A stretch of 64,000 nucleotides of DNA from Akebia trifoliata (Eukaryota > Streptophyta > Magnoliopsida > Ranunculales > Lardizabalaceae). Position 1 is the first letter of the stretch. The number at the start of each line of letters is the position of its first letter. Below, piece by piece: positions 25,592-38,939 of the stretch. The stretch lies in NCBI GenBank assembly GCA_017979445.1, contig CM030717.1, positions 24,849,288 to 24,913,287 on the forward strand, written 5' to 3'. Made by a program: the position numbers and the translations under genes. The notes below the pieces were generated by a model. That model was not told the origin of the DNA. It did not search any database and was given only the letters and a program-made list of their open reading frames with translations.

Positions 25592-28500
25592 GGTTCCTCA
25601 TTCCCTACAATTAGGATCCACATAATCTTTATGCCACATAGGTGGATAAGTTTGTCTTGTGAAGCATTTGGGTTCGAGAAACATATCTTCTTCTTGATGG
25701 TAATGTGGTTCCTCGTCTTCACTTTCTGATTCAACATGTTCTTTACCATTATCAATGAGAACATTATCAGAAGACATCAATACACTTGGAGAATACATTT
25801 CTCGATGGATCTCAAATTCTTAACCATCATCTCTTTCTTCTTGATAATTAATAACACTTCTCAACACTTTTACTAATATAGAGGATCCATCAAAATGAAT
25901 ATCCTGACTATTGATTATTTTGTGAGTGCTTGGATCCCACAATCTATATCTCCTTCACACCTCGGCTATAAGCCACAAAGACGCATTTATTTGACTTTGG
26001 ATCTAACTTGTTCCTTTGACAACTTGGAATAAGTGCATAAACATCACATCCAAAAAATTTAAAATCGGAATAATCACTAGGAGTTTCATACCACACTTCA
26101 TTTGGAGTCTTATTCCCCAATGCCACCAAAGGTAATCAGTTAATGAGATAACAAGTCATTAAAACCACTTCTGCCCATAACTCTTATTCTAAACCAGCAC
26201 TGCTCAACATACATCGTAAACATTCTATCAAAGTACAATTCATTCTTTCGACAACATCATTTTGTTGAGGAATATCAATATTTGTGCAATGCCTAACAAT
26301 TTTCTCATCTCAACAATAATCATTGAATTCATTTAATGTAAATTCTCTCCCATTATCCTTTCGTAAAACTTTGATGCGACGTCCTGTAAATTTTTCTAAT
26401 TCGACTTTAAAATACTTGAATGTACTATACACATCACCTTTGAACTTGAGAGTTTTGATCCGTATCCTTCTTGAGAAGTCATCAATGAATGAAACAAAGT
26501 AACGTGCACTTCCATATGATATAGTTGGTGAAGGACCCCAAACATCTGAGTGGATGTATTCAAGTATGCCTTTGCTCGTATATCTCTTAGTCTTGAATAC
26601 TCGTCTATATTGTTTGTCATAAACACAATGCTCACAAAATTCAGACATTCCAAGTTTTAGTGAAGGAATAAGATTTTTTTTTATCAAAACCTCCATACAT
26701 TTGCTACTCATGTGTCTCAACCTTCGATGCCATAATCGAAACGGAAGTTCTTCATTTTCTATCACCAAATTTGCTTCCTAAGAATTTGTACAAGTTTCCA
26801 ACTCGAACCCCTTTCATTACAACTAGAGCCCCTCTTGAAACTTTAGTCACTACACCTTGCACAGTGAATTTGTAACTTTCCAAGTCTAGGGAAGGAAGAA
26901 AAATCAAGTTTTTCTTTAAATCCGGCACATTCCTAACATCTTCAATTTTTTGAACTGTCCCATCAAATATTCTTAAGCAAATCGAGCCCATCCCAATTAC
27001 CTTGTTAGATGAATTGTTCCCCATTGATACTGACCTTCCTTCACATGGCTTGTATGAGTCAAACCAAAATCTATGTGGATACACATGGTGGGTAGCACCA
27101 CTATCAAGAACCCAATTTTGTTAGAATGTCAAATTGTTAGTCATTATTAAGATATATTTTTCTATGTAAACCTAAGTAGATTCTTCAACTTGATTTGCTT
27201 CATCTTTGACTTCACTTGGCCCTTTCGACTTTGATCGAAACTTTGAACGGTTCTTTGATAAACTACCTCGCGCATTCGATTTACTTCTTTTCACAAATGC
27301 TTCTATTTTCGAATCAATTAAGCTACCCAAATATGTCTTCTTTCTTAGTTCATCAGGAAAAAGAATACCATAATTCGAGCCCAAAATGAAAAGAGTCTTC
27401 TTTGCTACAACTCAATGTGATTACAAAGTAATCATAAGATTCAACAACGTGTAAAACAAGGTAATCGCATTATCCTCATCCCGATACTTTCAAGTTGATA
27501 AATAAGGGTGTCGAATTTATTCAAATGCCTTGAGACCTTCGTGCCTTCCTTCATTCTCAAGGAGTACAATTTTTTTTAAGAAAATCCTATTGGTAAGGGA
27601 TTTCGTTTAGTACAAACTTTCTAAATTTTTCCATAAATATTTTGTAGTCTTTTTCCCTAATAATTTTGAGCAACACTTCATTTACTAAGCACAAACGAAT
27701 GGTAGCTCTTGTCTTCAAGTCAAGCTCTTCCAATCATCATCGAGTATCAATTTTGATTTCTTGTCTTTCTCATTCGAAGCCTTGTGTTGCCCTTGTTGCA
27801 CTAAGAAATCATGCATTTTCAATTTCCAAATTTTGAAATCCCTTTTCCCATCAAACTTTTCCACCTCAAATCGATTACTCGCCATTTTCTCAAAAAACAT
27901 TCTCACAAATATTTTATGCTTTGATACCACTTGTTGTAAAGAACTCCCACAACAATAATATCAAAGATGTCCCAAGAATAATAACAAGCAAAATATGTCT
28001 GAGAAAAATTATTGGAGGTAAGACAAAATTAGGAAAAACAATCATAACATAAAGAGTTACGTGGTTCACCTAATAAGGGCTACATCCATGGGCAATTTAA
28101 CAAGAAAATTATCACTATCAATCTTAGAAAAAATTACAAGGTTGAGTTTATAGATAATGCCTTACAATGGAGAGAAAATCAACAAGAACCTCCTATACCA
28201 ACACATGCTATCAAATCCATCCACTTTCTTACTCCAACTTTGTTCCCACAAGCTTGTAGATCAAAACCCTCTCAAAGAGTTCCAACAATGACCATGTATT
28301 TGAGACAAAGAAAAAATCCTAACCAAGAAAACTCTCACAAAATATATTTTTAAGATCAAACCCATAAAATGCTCCATCTAGAAAAATTACAAAAAATCAA
28401 AAATGCCCTTAAGAAGAGTGATTTTGGATTACTGTCCCAACAATATCCATTTTTGCTGCAACTTCTCAATTAAATCGAAAAATCTTATTCAATAGGTGAA

Positions 28501-29801
28501 AGCATCTAAAAGTGCCCTTAAGGCCTACGGGTTGTTTTGGGATCTTATTTGATTCAAGCTTCCTTATTACTAGAAAAATTTGTATTTATTCAAAAACTAA
28601 TTATTGCATCCAAATTTAAAAAAAAATAGTATTGTTACATAAATATGTGATGCCCTCCTTTACACGACTTACTCATTCTCAACTTACCAAGTATGATTTT
28701 CTATCAAACTAGAATTCCATGAGATGCAATAAATAAATTTAAAACACAATTAGTTCCAAAAATAATTTATGAAACCCCATTTTCTTCCCATTAAATTTTA
28801 TTTTTAGGTTTACTATGTCCATACAAACTCATTTTGATATAGGTAGTTAGGTACCAACATTAAAAAAAACGTAAAAGCCCTCTAATAAGTCGGCTATGGT
28901 TAAAAAACACATTTTCTTCATATATGAATTTAATACCTCTATTTTATGGCTCTATATTCTCATTATTTAATATGAAATTTGAAAAAAATATTTTTCTACA
29001 TCTTCTTAGTCTCATTTGTGTTGGATTGGTGATGCCTTACTTTCCTACGTAGTATAACAATTACACGTCTTAGATACAATGTAATTCAAGTCCATTTTCA
29101 TTTCTTTCGTTCAATGTATATAATGAATTGACATTTAAAATGGGATTTCTTTACCCTTGAATGAGGAAACCCATAAGTCTTGGTTATGCTCTTTTATGAT
29201 TATATTTGTTAAAATAGATTTTGATGAACTAGGCTTCTAATTCGAAATATGAAATATTTAAATATCTTGTAAATGAACATGAATGTAATCTAAAATATGG
29301 ATGAGCAATGGAAATATGAAAACTTTTACTTGGAATGTTCTTTATCAGACTTTTTGACAATTTAATCATTACTTGTATAATAAAGAATAAAATCCTCATG
29401 CAAATTTTCAAATAGTTTACATGGAATTCAATAGGTCTTAAAATCATTTTCACATGACAATAAAAAAAAATTATCACAAATATTTTACTTGAATTTTAAC
29501 TATTACCATAACAAATAATATACAATAACCAGCCTTTGTGGTAAGAACTCATTACCTTTTAACAATTCTTCATTTTTTTATAGGCAACAAATTTTCATTT
29601 TTAATAAAGGAATTCTTTTTTTCTTGTTTGTTTTAATCTTGAATTTTATGTTTTTACTAAGACTGATGCTTCTTATCAATGTTTTTTATAATTTCTACTT
29701 TTTTCAAATTCAATTAATCTTTTGAAGAGTTTGATCTTTTTACGATTCTTTGAGTAACCTTTTCATTTTTTTTCTTCGTACCTATCAATGATAATTCTAC
29801 A

Positions 29802-30068
29802 TTGAAACTGATTCATTATGCAAAGAAGCTCATGGATAATCATTGTTCCATTTCAGTTGAAATTTATGTCAAATCACTTGGTCAACTGGGTTTGCTCAAC
29901 CTGGTTGTGTATCCAACCTTTGAAAATGTAGACATGGAGGCAGTTGAAGACCTAAGACCTTCAAAGAAGAAAATTATTTATAGTGAGGTATTTCTGGTTT
30001 CAAGTACATCTGGCTTGTTTGAGCATGTGAGGGCATTTTTCTGTTTTCGATTCATAATGCAACCATAA
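29802..30068 (+). other. Unrecognised open frame of 88 codons
   Basis: Begins MKLIHYAKKLMDNHC and contains VEIYVKSLGQLGLLNL. The composition is less biased than neighbouring chance frames, and a GTGAGG donor-like site follows FEHV near 30028. There is a faint resemblance to the trunk region of SEC23 coat proteins, too weak to use. No adjoining exons were found. It may be a gene relic or chance. Confidence 0.15.
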
Positions 30069-30819
30069 TCTATTTAGTGCTCAACAATTTTAATTTGCCT
30101 TTTCTTTTGTGTTTCAGCACAAACCCATTTCAAATATAACTTTTGGCTTGCATAATGGAATTTATCACTAAGGAAACTTCCGTGTTAATTGTTATAATCC
30201 TTTTGAGACACATGTTGGAAGTGAAAGCATTAGTGATGAAATAATAATCTATGTCGAATTAGCATGAATAGGACTTTTGATAGTGACATAGTGATAATGG
30301 AACTTTTGCCTAAAGATCAATGGCACAAGGGAAAATCTATGTCCATGTCCGTAGCATATGATGGTATGATTTGTAGCCTCATGATGTTCATTTTGTAAAG
30401 AGAGTTGAATGGCTATTGATTTGGTTTCAGTGGTCTTCAAGCTAAAAATCTATCCAAGTGATAGTCATACAACAAGTAAATCATTAAAAATAAACAGCTA
30501 AGCATCAAAAAAATGAATTAAACTTTGATATTGTTAAAATCTAAAAAGAGTGGCAAGGTGTTAGGAATAAAGACAAACAATGTATATAACTTGGTGACAT
30601 ACTGTCAATAAAAAACAAAGAGGCTAATCCTCTCTTTAAAACATGACTTACTCTAAATGTACTCAAAATTGAACTCTACTATACTTTGGACCACCAGAGA
30701 AGATCTGAATTAGTAATAGTATCCTCACTTTATTCTTGGAAGAGAGAAATCCACGTCTACATGACACATACTCACAAGTGTTATAGGGACCTAGTCTGTT
30801 CACCCTGGTTAATCTGAAG

Positions 30820-31065
30820 CTCACCTAGTCGAGTAGGTTTGTTTCCTTTTGATACTTACCCAACCGAATAAGTTTATTGTATTAAATATATCTAGAGACA
30901 CACCCAACTAAACATGTCTATTATCCCCACAAAATAACTATATGACTCACCCAACAGAACAAGTCTATTGTCCACACTATAGTCTTGAAAATCACCCAAC
31001 CCAATGGATTTGTTTATCTTTTGATACTTCGAGACTCATCCCATTGAAGAAGTCTATTATCTCGC
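30820..31065. repeat. Degenerate short repeat, unit about 45-65 bp
   Basis: The phrase (A/C)TCACCCAAC..AA..AGTCTATTGT recurs at about 30867, 30901, 30944, 30989 and 31025 with drift, spaced irregularly. It looks like a worn minisatellite. Confidence 0.4.
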
Positions 31066-31319
31066 ATGACAACTTTAGGAACGTTGCCTACTCGCCTCCA
31101 GTCCGATTTTTGTCAGCCAAGGGTGGTGCTTCTCCTCCGTGGGTCTCCACTTCTTTTCCTTATGGAGGAGAGTCGTGAATCAATAACCTCAGAGCTTTGT
31201 TCTCCTTGATCTATCATTTTGACCATCATTTTGTTCTCCACAGGGAAGTCCTTCATATCTTTTTCTTGTCATTGGAGTTTTTTTGGCATCCGTCGTAGTA
31301 TGATTTGAACATTTAACTA

Positions 31320-31520
31320 GGGTGTAGGGATTCTCTCCTCTAGATTATTTCCTCCATTCGAATGCTCTTCTTCCACTTTGTTCATCTCTCTAGGAGGTAA
31401 ATCTTTCAATTGTTCGGAACTCTTCTTCCCATCAAATGTGGTGCCATGAACTTCTTATTAAGCTTTCTGATATTTTTTACAGTTCTTTTCTTCATGTCCC
31501 ATAGTGGACGCTAAAAAGTG
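31320..31520 (-). pseudogene. Possible gag-like zinc-knuckle remnant
   Basis: The minus strand reads MGHEEKNCKKYQKA then two stops, then a charged stretch (LPPREMNKVEEEH). The H-x4-C half of a CCHC knuckle is present and the first two cysteines are not. It could be a retroelement gag relic. Weak. Confidence 0.2.
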
Positions 31521-34500
31521 CAGGTAAAATGAAATTATCTTACACCCAAAATTGTATCCCGAGAATGACCTCCCTCCTATTTCTTATAAACAAATATCAA
31601 ATTTGGTGCAAGTTTCCAGATCAAGACCCCCTAAAATCAAGTTAACAAGAAAATAAGAAGAATTTAGTAAAAAGACACGTTAAAAAGTCATTTATATGTG
31701 TGTTGATTTTGTTATTTATAGACTTCAAGAGTCTTATTTACATTAGTAATTTCCTTCTTGAAGATCTTATAGATACTTAGGTATCTTACTTAAATTAGGA
31801 TTTTTCCATCTTTATTTTCTTAACTCTATAATGAATCACAATTCTTTCTTATATTGGTTTCTTCCTAATTTGATTTGAGAATTTGTCTCTAAATAGAATC
31901 TTGACGATCCTACTTAACCTTTCGTTTTATGATTTGCTCTGATTTTCTTGTTAGTTCCATCATCTCTATCTTTTCCCAATGAGCTAACTACTTAGCCACG
32001 ATCAATCGAGTGTTTTGGGTTTTAGTCATTTAGACTGAATACTCTTAGTTGGATATGTTAATACGTGGATGTCTTATCTAAACAACTTGTCTGCCGAGTG
32101 GGCTTACTTGTTTCAAGGATGAGATACATGTCTCTCTGGATTCAGTCTTGCTTTGTTTTAGTGGCCATGTGGAGATGTCTTATTGGTTGAAATAGTCAAA
32201 TGTAATTATTCCCCCACATTACTGTTAAAATCATAAATAAAGAAGCAATGTTGACTTTCAGTGAAGGGTAGTTATTATCTTGCATTTTGTAGGGGGTAAA
32301 CCTAATTTCAGCAATTTGACAAAATAGTACTACTAAACTACCCTTATTTTTATTATGCCATGAAGTTTTACTATTTTTTTTTTGACTTTTTGATATTTAT
32401 AAAATGTCATTCCACTACTGTAATTAATAAAATCCAAAGTTACCACTAAAAGATCAAATAAAATTTTAAGGATAAGGTTGCTAGCATCACATGCATTCAC
32501 ATTTTTCGCTATCATGATTCATATATCTATCTCTTACTTGCCAACATTAGGTCAAGTGTTCTGCCATGTGTGCTAAATGTTGTAAAATTCATAGTATTAT
32601 TCATGTATTTTGTTGAGTGAAAGGTTTGAACTCAAGACCTCTTGAGTGTTATTTGTAAAGTGTAGAGATTTCCTTAATTGGTGAAACATAAGCTAAATGA
32701 GCTTTTCCCTTTTTTGTATAAGTTGAACGTCAAAGATTTTCTTCACTATCTTGTTTGTGAAAGTTGTAAGGATAACTCTTCAAATCTTTAGTCCCACATC
32801 GGATAAATACAAGAATGATATTTAACTAATAAATGATTTCACTCTCTCTTGCTTAGATGTGCGTGAGAAAGAGAGTAAGCCTTTGCCCGCATATGGGGGC
32901 CCAAGACACTATGGGATTGCAGTTCATTATGTTTGGGGTCAACTCGTCGAAAAACCTTAGTGTTTGTATACGCATGTGACGCGCGCATAGGGGGTGCAAA
33001 TCTCGAATTAAGCTTCAAGTGGGTGAGCGTGAAATGCCCATTTTTTCCTAAAATTTGTTTAATCCATTATAAGATCCATTGTTTCCTTCCATCTCAACCG
33101 TTGATCTAACTAATCATTAGAATTAATGTTTGTTAACCGTTTGGATCCTCTAACGTTTAGAAATGGGTCGATTAAGGCCCAAACATCTTTCTCTTTAATC
33201 CATTGAGCCGTTGGGCTTTCTTCTATATTAGAGAAGTGTGCCCTAGAGTTCTTGATACAAAAAATAACGTTCTGATCTCTCTGTCTCTCCTCTGTATGAT
33301 TCACTCTAAATCTCGTTGCTCATGCTAGACTGATTGAGTTCGTTTGTATGCCTATTACTTTCGAGTGCATAACTAACAGGAACGTGATTGTTGAATCTTG
33401 GAAATCAATCGCTGGAGCCTTTTGCATTGTGGATATCATCATGAAAGGGACGCGAATTTGGTTTTAAGGACAGTCTCTTTCGTGCCTCAATCACATCGAA
33501 ATCGATAAGTTCTTCTAATCTTCACTTTCTACAATCTATTATTTGGATTTAGAATATTTATTTCAAGGTCATAAAATATCTCTAACACTAAACTATGCCT
33601 TTTATTTGACCAAGAAAAAATTAGTCCATGATTCTTGCGTATACAAACCCACAAGTATCTAAGCATTTTCATGTTTAATAAATGGATGTAATAGAATTTC
33701 CCTTTCAATCATTTGGCATTCTACTTATTTCAATGATCTTTTTAAATAATATAATTAATCATAATATCGAATTTCTCCCACTCCTTTCAAATTTCTACAT
33801 ATAGACTATGTAGCCTAAATTAAGTTTTCATATATCTTTATCTTAATTAAATCTTCTTCATTTGTATACTCCTAATTCTATGGCAGTTTATTTTCGTTAA
33901 GTGTTTCCTTTAGTTCTCTATATTAAAGTAAACAAGTAAAAAATAAAATTTCAAATCATCTCCAAGTGATCTCTACAAGTGTATTTCATTTTATACATGA
34001 ACATTAACGACTTAAATAATTCTTTACAAAATTAGTAATCATTTTTAATTGAATTTGAAACAACATGATGCCAATTGTTGCTTAAGAAAATCAATAATTA
34101 TTTCTAATTTCTAGAAAATTTGAACTAAGAACAAAACAACAAAAACAACCCAAAAAAGCCTCCAACCCAAAGGTTTGGGTCGGCTAAACATCTATAATTT
34201 CTTTATTTCATTATATCTACAATTAAATCTTCTAGTATTAATAATGAGTTCATACATGATTTTTTGGATCTTATTTGTAATGCGTTCATTTCTAATTTTA
34301 TCTTTTTAAGTAAATTTCACATACATTCGTTTCATCTCTAAACCATTAATTAGAGCATTCAATTGAGTTTTTATATGATTATCAGTCGTAGAATGAGTAT
34401 ATCAGGGGTGGATTCACACTAAGGGCACTTGCCCCCACAAGAATTTTTAAAATTTGTAAGGATCTTAGTTGCCCCACATTGACAAAATCTTATCTTTGCC

Positions 34501-34993
34501 CTTTGAGCTATGTGGGTGGACTGTGCAGTATGATCTGCATGTGATCCCTAGATTTTTATGTTTCAAGCATCAATGCAATCTTCTTGTATAACTGAGGTTG
34601 ATATGTGTTAATTGAGGGTAATAAAGTAAAAAAAAAAACATGCTTTTAATAGTGCAAACACACCTAACTTAGCTTTAGAAAGGGTATCATCATGTTGACT
34701 TATCAAGTCATACACATATAATACTACGCTTACCAAATCATTTTTTCCTAATAGCTTATGCTTCCATAATTAAATCAATACCTCTAGGGTATGGTTAGTC
34801 ACAAATTCAAGTATAATCGAAACGATGTGGTGCTTGTGTTAGAAACGAATAATGGTTATTTAAGAAAATGGTACAGTATTTTACAAAAATTATTGAACTG
34901 GCCAATTTTTAATACTTATTGAAACATCTATATAACTGATTTGTAAATTTATTTATAAAAATGATTATTTGATATACAATCATATTTTCTATT

Positions 34994-35391
34994 TAGGGTA
35001 TGTTTGTTATGATTTTTTTCGACCACTTTTTGGATTTTGAGTCGAAAAAGTCGGAAAAACACGTTTGTTGGTAAATGCTTCTGCTTCAACAACTTTTGTG
35101 AGGAGCCCAAACCTGTGTTTTTGATAAGCCTTACTTTCACGCAGGAGCCACTATGAGAAGCCATCACCGAAATAAGTTTCGAGATGAAGTAAAATGACGA
35201 TTTCACCCCTCATTTTTCATAACTCTTCAATCAAACAACATAATCAATTTGATTTCTCTCTACTACTTTTTCGTCAGTTTATGTAACAAACAAGATTCTC
35301 TTTAATGCAACTTTTGAAACTCTAAACTTTTATTTTTCCAAGACATAGAATCCTGAGGCAGAAGCTAGAATCTGTAACAAACAGACCCTTA
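34994..35391. mobile_element. hAT-like MITE (left duplication copy)
   Basis: The left end TAGGGTATGTTTGTTA and the right end TAACAAACAGACCCTTA are imperfect inverted repeats of the GGGTCTGTTTG type common in plant hAT MITEs. About 398 bp, non-coding. The copy in the right duplication (51293-51580) is about 110 bp shorter. Confidence 0.55.
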
Positions 35392-35582
35392 TGTGAGCCT
35401 ACACTTAAGAGTATAAAGGTAAATTAAACTAATTGTTTGCACAACAATTGAATATCAAACAACCATTTGACATTTTTATAGAAAAAAAAATAATTACAAA
35501 GCCATATATGACATTATTCATAAATATTAAAAATATGATTGGCTCAGTAATTATAAAAAATATATTTTTTTCCAAAGCAAAC

Positions 35583-35690
35583 AAGGATTAGTGATTAGAG
35601 TGAAGGTGGGTTCAACAGGTTTTGAGCCTAGGTCATGGGATCAACTCTCCACTTGTCGTACCAACTTAACTAATAAAATTGCACTTTTCA
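35583..35690 (-). mobile_element. tRNA-derived SINE (left duplication copy)
   Basis: On the minus strand, box A-like TTAGTTAAGTTGGTACG is followed by box B-like GGCTCAAAACC and then CCCACCTTCAC, the same order as at 55061. The right duplication carries the same copy. Confidence 0.5.
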
Positions 35691-35989
35691 ACAAAATAAA
35701 TTACTACTTTGGTAATTTTCCTAAGAATAATTTTAATTCCATCGATCATGCATCTTTAATTTTTTGCATTAAAATTTTGAACTGTTCATTTAATACTTAA
35801 TCTAATTGGTACTCGACCATGAAATGAGCTCTAGCAAAATGCAAGATTATCGAAAGTCAACACCTCTTTTTGTTGATGATTTAACCATGAAATTTATTTT
35901 ATTTTTTTTAAATACACTTTAAAACTTAAATTATTAAATCAAAATTTGAAAAAAAAAAAAAATCAAATTTTTACGGTTGAGACAATTTT

Positions 35990-38560
35990 TTTTTGGAAAG
36001 TAAAACTAATTCATTATCTTGGAGATTTTTTCTTACTTTGTCTTCGAATAATTTTGATAATCCAAATATAAATTTTTCTTTCCGAAATATATCATTACAT
36101 CCGGTAGTTAACGAATATAGTTTTGACAAATATACATCTTTATACCATCTAAAATCAGTTAATGTTGGACATTTCAAATTCATTAATATTTCTCTATCTT
36201 TTTGTCCTAATTTGTTTATCTTTCCATTAAAATTGAGGAAAGTTGTAGAGATTAAGGTTTTAAAACTATCTAGTTGTTCTTTTCCATCTTTATCTAATTC
36301 TGGTTCGTCTTATTTGTTTAGTTTGACATGTTTTAATATATCATTTTGGTCAATTTTTTTTAACATATTATGCCACCAACCGTATAATTGACCAGTGAAA
36401 CTACCAATCACAACCTTGGTAATATGTTCTACTGATAGATTATATCGAGTGCAAGAGTTTCCAAATACTATCATTTAATATAGAGTATTTATAATTTGAT
36501 TGTTTGTTTGTCCATCAATGTTCCACTCAATATAATTCGTTTCCATTATAATGTTTAGTTGGATTTATCTTTTCTTTAAATGGGACATCAACTGGTATTG
36601 GTCATCTATAATAATTTTTTATTTTATTATAATAATTTGGTCTAGAATAATTTATTTTTCAATATTTAAATCTTTTAATTTTATTTATTTGAGGATTTTC
36701 TTGATTTAAAAATTGGGATTTTATGTTTTCTATTGAACTGTTTGAAGATATTTCAGAAAATTTTTCTTTTTTTCAATTCTTTCTTATATATCTTTCATAT
36801 TTGAATTTTCCGTTAAGACATTTATTTTTAGATTTCCTTGTAGTTTTTTTGTTATTTCTTCTAAAAATGAAGATGTTGTTTCTACAGGAGGTAATCCATG
36901 TTGTAAATAAAAAAGGTTTTTTTACTTTTGTAATCATTGAAAATGATGATGATGAACCTATTGATGTTAGTCTTTTTGCAAATATTTTTGGCTTATCAGA
37001 TATTGATCTTATTTGTTGTCCTAATTGATGAAGATAGGTGTTTGTATAATTATTTTGTTCTATTACATGAGAAAGATCATTTTGTGTACATGAAATTTCT
37101 TTTTGAAATTGTATTTCTGATTTAAGGGGAGTCACAACAGATCCCATGATTTTTATTGCCCTAAAAGGAGAAATGTTGATTCAATTTTTTCATTTTTTGT
37201 AGTTTCTCATATTTGTATTTTTTGTTTTAACATATTTACTGAAAGCTCTTGATTTGAAATTGTTTGTGTTTCTAACCATATAAATAAAGAAATATGGGCT
37301 TGTTTCTTATTCATTTTTTCAAATTATTTTTATTTGATTATTTTTTGTTATGTATTAAACAAATTCTTAAAAAATTATTTTTTTAAAGGATTTTTCAAGA
37401 TTTCTTCTCTTAGTAGTTTTTTTATCTATAATAAAATTATTATTTTCTAGATTTATTGTATTGACTTCTCTAGGTGGACTTCCGAAATCAAATTCAGTAG
37501 GATTGTATTCTGTTTGTGGTTCCTTTTTTTTTTGTATAAATTGGATAAGATATATGGGTTGGAATAGTATTGTAAGTTTTATTTGTCATTTGATCAAATG
37601 ATTTTCTTGATAAACTCATAGATGATCTAGAGATCATATAATTCTTTTGACTGATGGTGTTGAAATTAATTTCAATAGTGCCGTCAGAGTGCTTTACTAT
37701 GCTTTTTATTTGATCTTCTTCTTTTGGTACTAGTTCTTGGGCTACTTCTATTTTTCAATAGCTATTTAAATCAATGGTATCCCATTGAATTTGTTTTTGG
37801 TGTTATAATCGTGTTCCCAAAATTTGTTAGAAATAGAGTGGTTAAACCTTTGGTTAGATTTTGATAAGCAACATTTGGTATTAGAGACATCATAGATTTA
37901 CAATAGATTCTATAAATTATAGTAATATTTTCTGAATTTAACATATTAAACTCTCTTTTGTTTGTACTCCTAAAGTTAATGATTTTGATATGATTGGATT
38001 TGTCAAAGAGACAGAAAAATTTGGCAAACAATTAAAAAACGTAGGACCATCATTTAATGGTGCCTGTATCATACCTATTAATTGATCAAAAATTTTAAGA
38101 TGTCGTATGTCTCTGACATGAGCTAAGATGGATGTGTTTAGGCCTATTCTGATTAAATGAACTATTGTTACCTGAATTAGGCCAAAATGAATATAATTAT
38201 ACTTTTTATTTTGAAATTTTTCTATAAGATCATAAGGAAGTAAAGATGTATTTTTTAATTTTGTAGAAATAGGTATGGATTGTTCTATTGTATTTATGAT
38301 ATAATAATTTTTTAATTTTAATTTATCTTTATAAATTTCTTTTGTAAGTACTTTTAGGATAGTCCAGTTTTTTATAGATTGTTCTATATTTTCATATGAG
38401 ACTTCATCATTTTGTTTAATAGATATTATTTTTATTGGTCTTGTTTGAGAAGAGGTATTGTCTATTTGTATTTTTTTTTTAAGATTTTAAAATCATTTTC
38501 ATTTAAATCAAATAAGGATTTTAAAATATTTTATTTCTAGTGTTGGTCAAGGATTTACTA
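35990..38560 (-). pseudogene. Endogenous caulimovirus-like (pararetrovirus) remnant
   Basis: Broken frames on the minus strand in the order expected of a plant pararetrovirus. A movement-protein-like region (about 38460-37760) shows the short motif HFGLIQV of the 30K movement family and GLNTSI. A linker region follows at about 37750-36770. A coat-protein/gag-like region (about 36600-35990) shows WYKDVYLSKLY and FRKEKFIFGL. Stops and frameshifts break each part. The zinc finger, protease, reverse transcriptase and RNase H expected next are absent: the duplicated segment starts instead. It is an inactive fossil. The genus is not assigned, and the family call rests on remembered motif patterns. 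Confidence 0.6.
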
Positions 38561-38939
38561 CTCATCTTACTGAACACAAACTGTGAGCTTTACTACCCGA
38601 CTAGGAAGCCTCGAACCTAGATTTAAAATTTTTAAAATCTAATTTGATTTTAATGAAACTGAAAATAGAACAATAAAAGAAAATACAGTAAATAATAACA
38701 AACATTAAATACAGAGAATTATTTGTATGTAAAATCAAGGGGATAAACCAAGAGGTTTCGACAGATTATCTTATAGACAATTGATGAAAGCCAACTTCGA
38801 TCCAACGATGATGGAGGCTCTGTGTTATCTACCTTTGACTTTACAAAATTGAAGATAATTGAAATTGCGATTAGTATTACAAATATTGAAAATATATACC
38901 TTTTAGTATTAAACTTTTACAAGAATAATACAATATTTC
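38561..38939. other. Non-coding stretch between pararetrovirus remnant and right duplication
   Basis: AT-rich, no frame of note. By position it could be the leader or intergenic part of the integrated pararetrovirus. No primer-binding site was recognised. Confidence 0.3.

Larger units (their letters stand above)
19560..27930 (-). pseudogene. Broken copia gag-pol of the minus-strand element
   Basis: In reading order on the minus strand: gag (27895-27715, with KFDGKRDFKIWKLKMHDFL); a basic gag tail (27384-27172); protease with intact DSGATHH near 27105; a pre-integrase HRRLRHMS segment (26768); integrase core with HSDVWGPSPT and VSFIDDFSRR (to 26310); an integrase C-terminal piece (26129-25944); then the foreign insertion. 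Beyond it come reverse transcriptase with LYVDDIFLV (20486-20289) and RNase H with FVDANFSGD and ALSTIEVEYI (19976-19719). Several frameshifts and stops separate these pieces. Confidence 0.85.
12451..28442 (-). mobile_element. Ty1/copia (Tork/Tnt1-like) retrotransposon, with nested insertions
   Basis: The element lies on the minus strand. Its 5' LTR is 27932-28442. A primer-binding site reading TGGTATCAAAGC on the minus strand lies at 27929-27918. The 3' LTR is 12451-12616 plus 19007-19414, preceded by the purine tract GGTGGAGAT. Both LTRs begin TGTTGGGA on the minus strand. Flanks ATATT (12446-12450) and ATATC (28443-28447) are a one-mismatch target-site duplication. The right LTR is about 60 bp shorter, through two internal deletions. 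The 3' LTR is split by 12617-19001 and pol is split by 20989-25591. Assignment to the Tork/Tnt1 lineage is inferred from the protein fragments. Confidence 0.85.
28443..33935. other. Intergenic DNA with no recognised gene
   Basis: AT-rich sequence. It contains a degenerate repeated phrase at about 30820-31060, a possible zinc-knuckle gag remnant on the minus strand near 31500, an unrecognised 88-codon frame at 29802, and a TTTAGTCCCACATCG motif near 32790 followed by GGGGGCCCAAGA, as at 11889. No promoter-gene arrangement is convincing. Confidence 0.4.
33936..35996 (+). repeat. Left copy of a 2.06 kb direct duplication
   Basis: From AAAAAATAAAATTTC to about GGAAAGTAAAACTAATT the sequence recurs in the same orientation and order at 38940-39435 plus 50713-52196, with a small percentage of differences. 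It contains a phrase CCCAAAGGTTTGGGTCGGCT after an ACAACAA run (a common plant repeat end), a MITE (34994-35391) and an inverted SINE (about 35583-35690). No gene is seen. Together with the right copy it brackets the pararetrovirus-like remnant. Confidence 0.85.

Noticed and set aside
30820..31065. Repeat array considered as CRISPR-like
   Set aside because: Repeats are degenerate and irregularly spaced, and the window is plant nuclear DNA.
36721..37125. Plus-strand frames rich in Leu/Phe read as membrane proteins
   Set aside because: Antisense of an AT-rich pararetrovirus-like linker region; hydrophobicity follows from T-rich codons.
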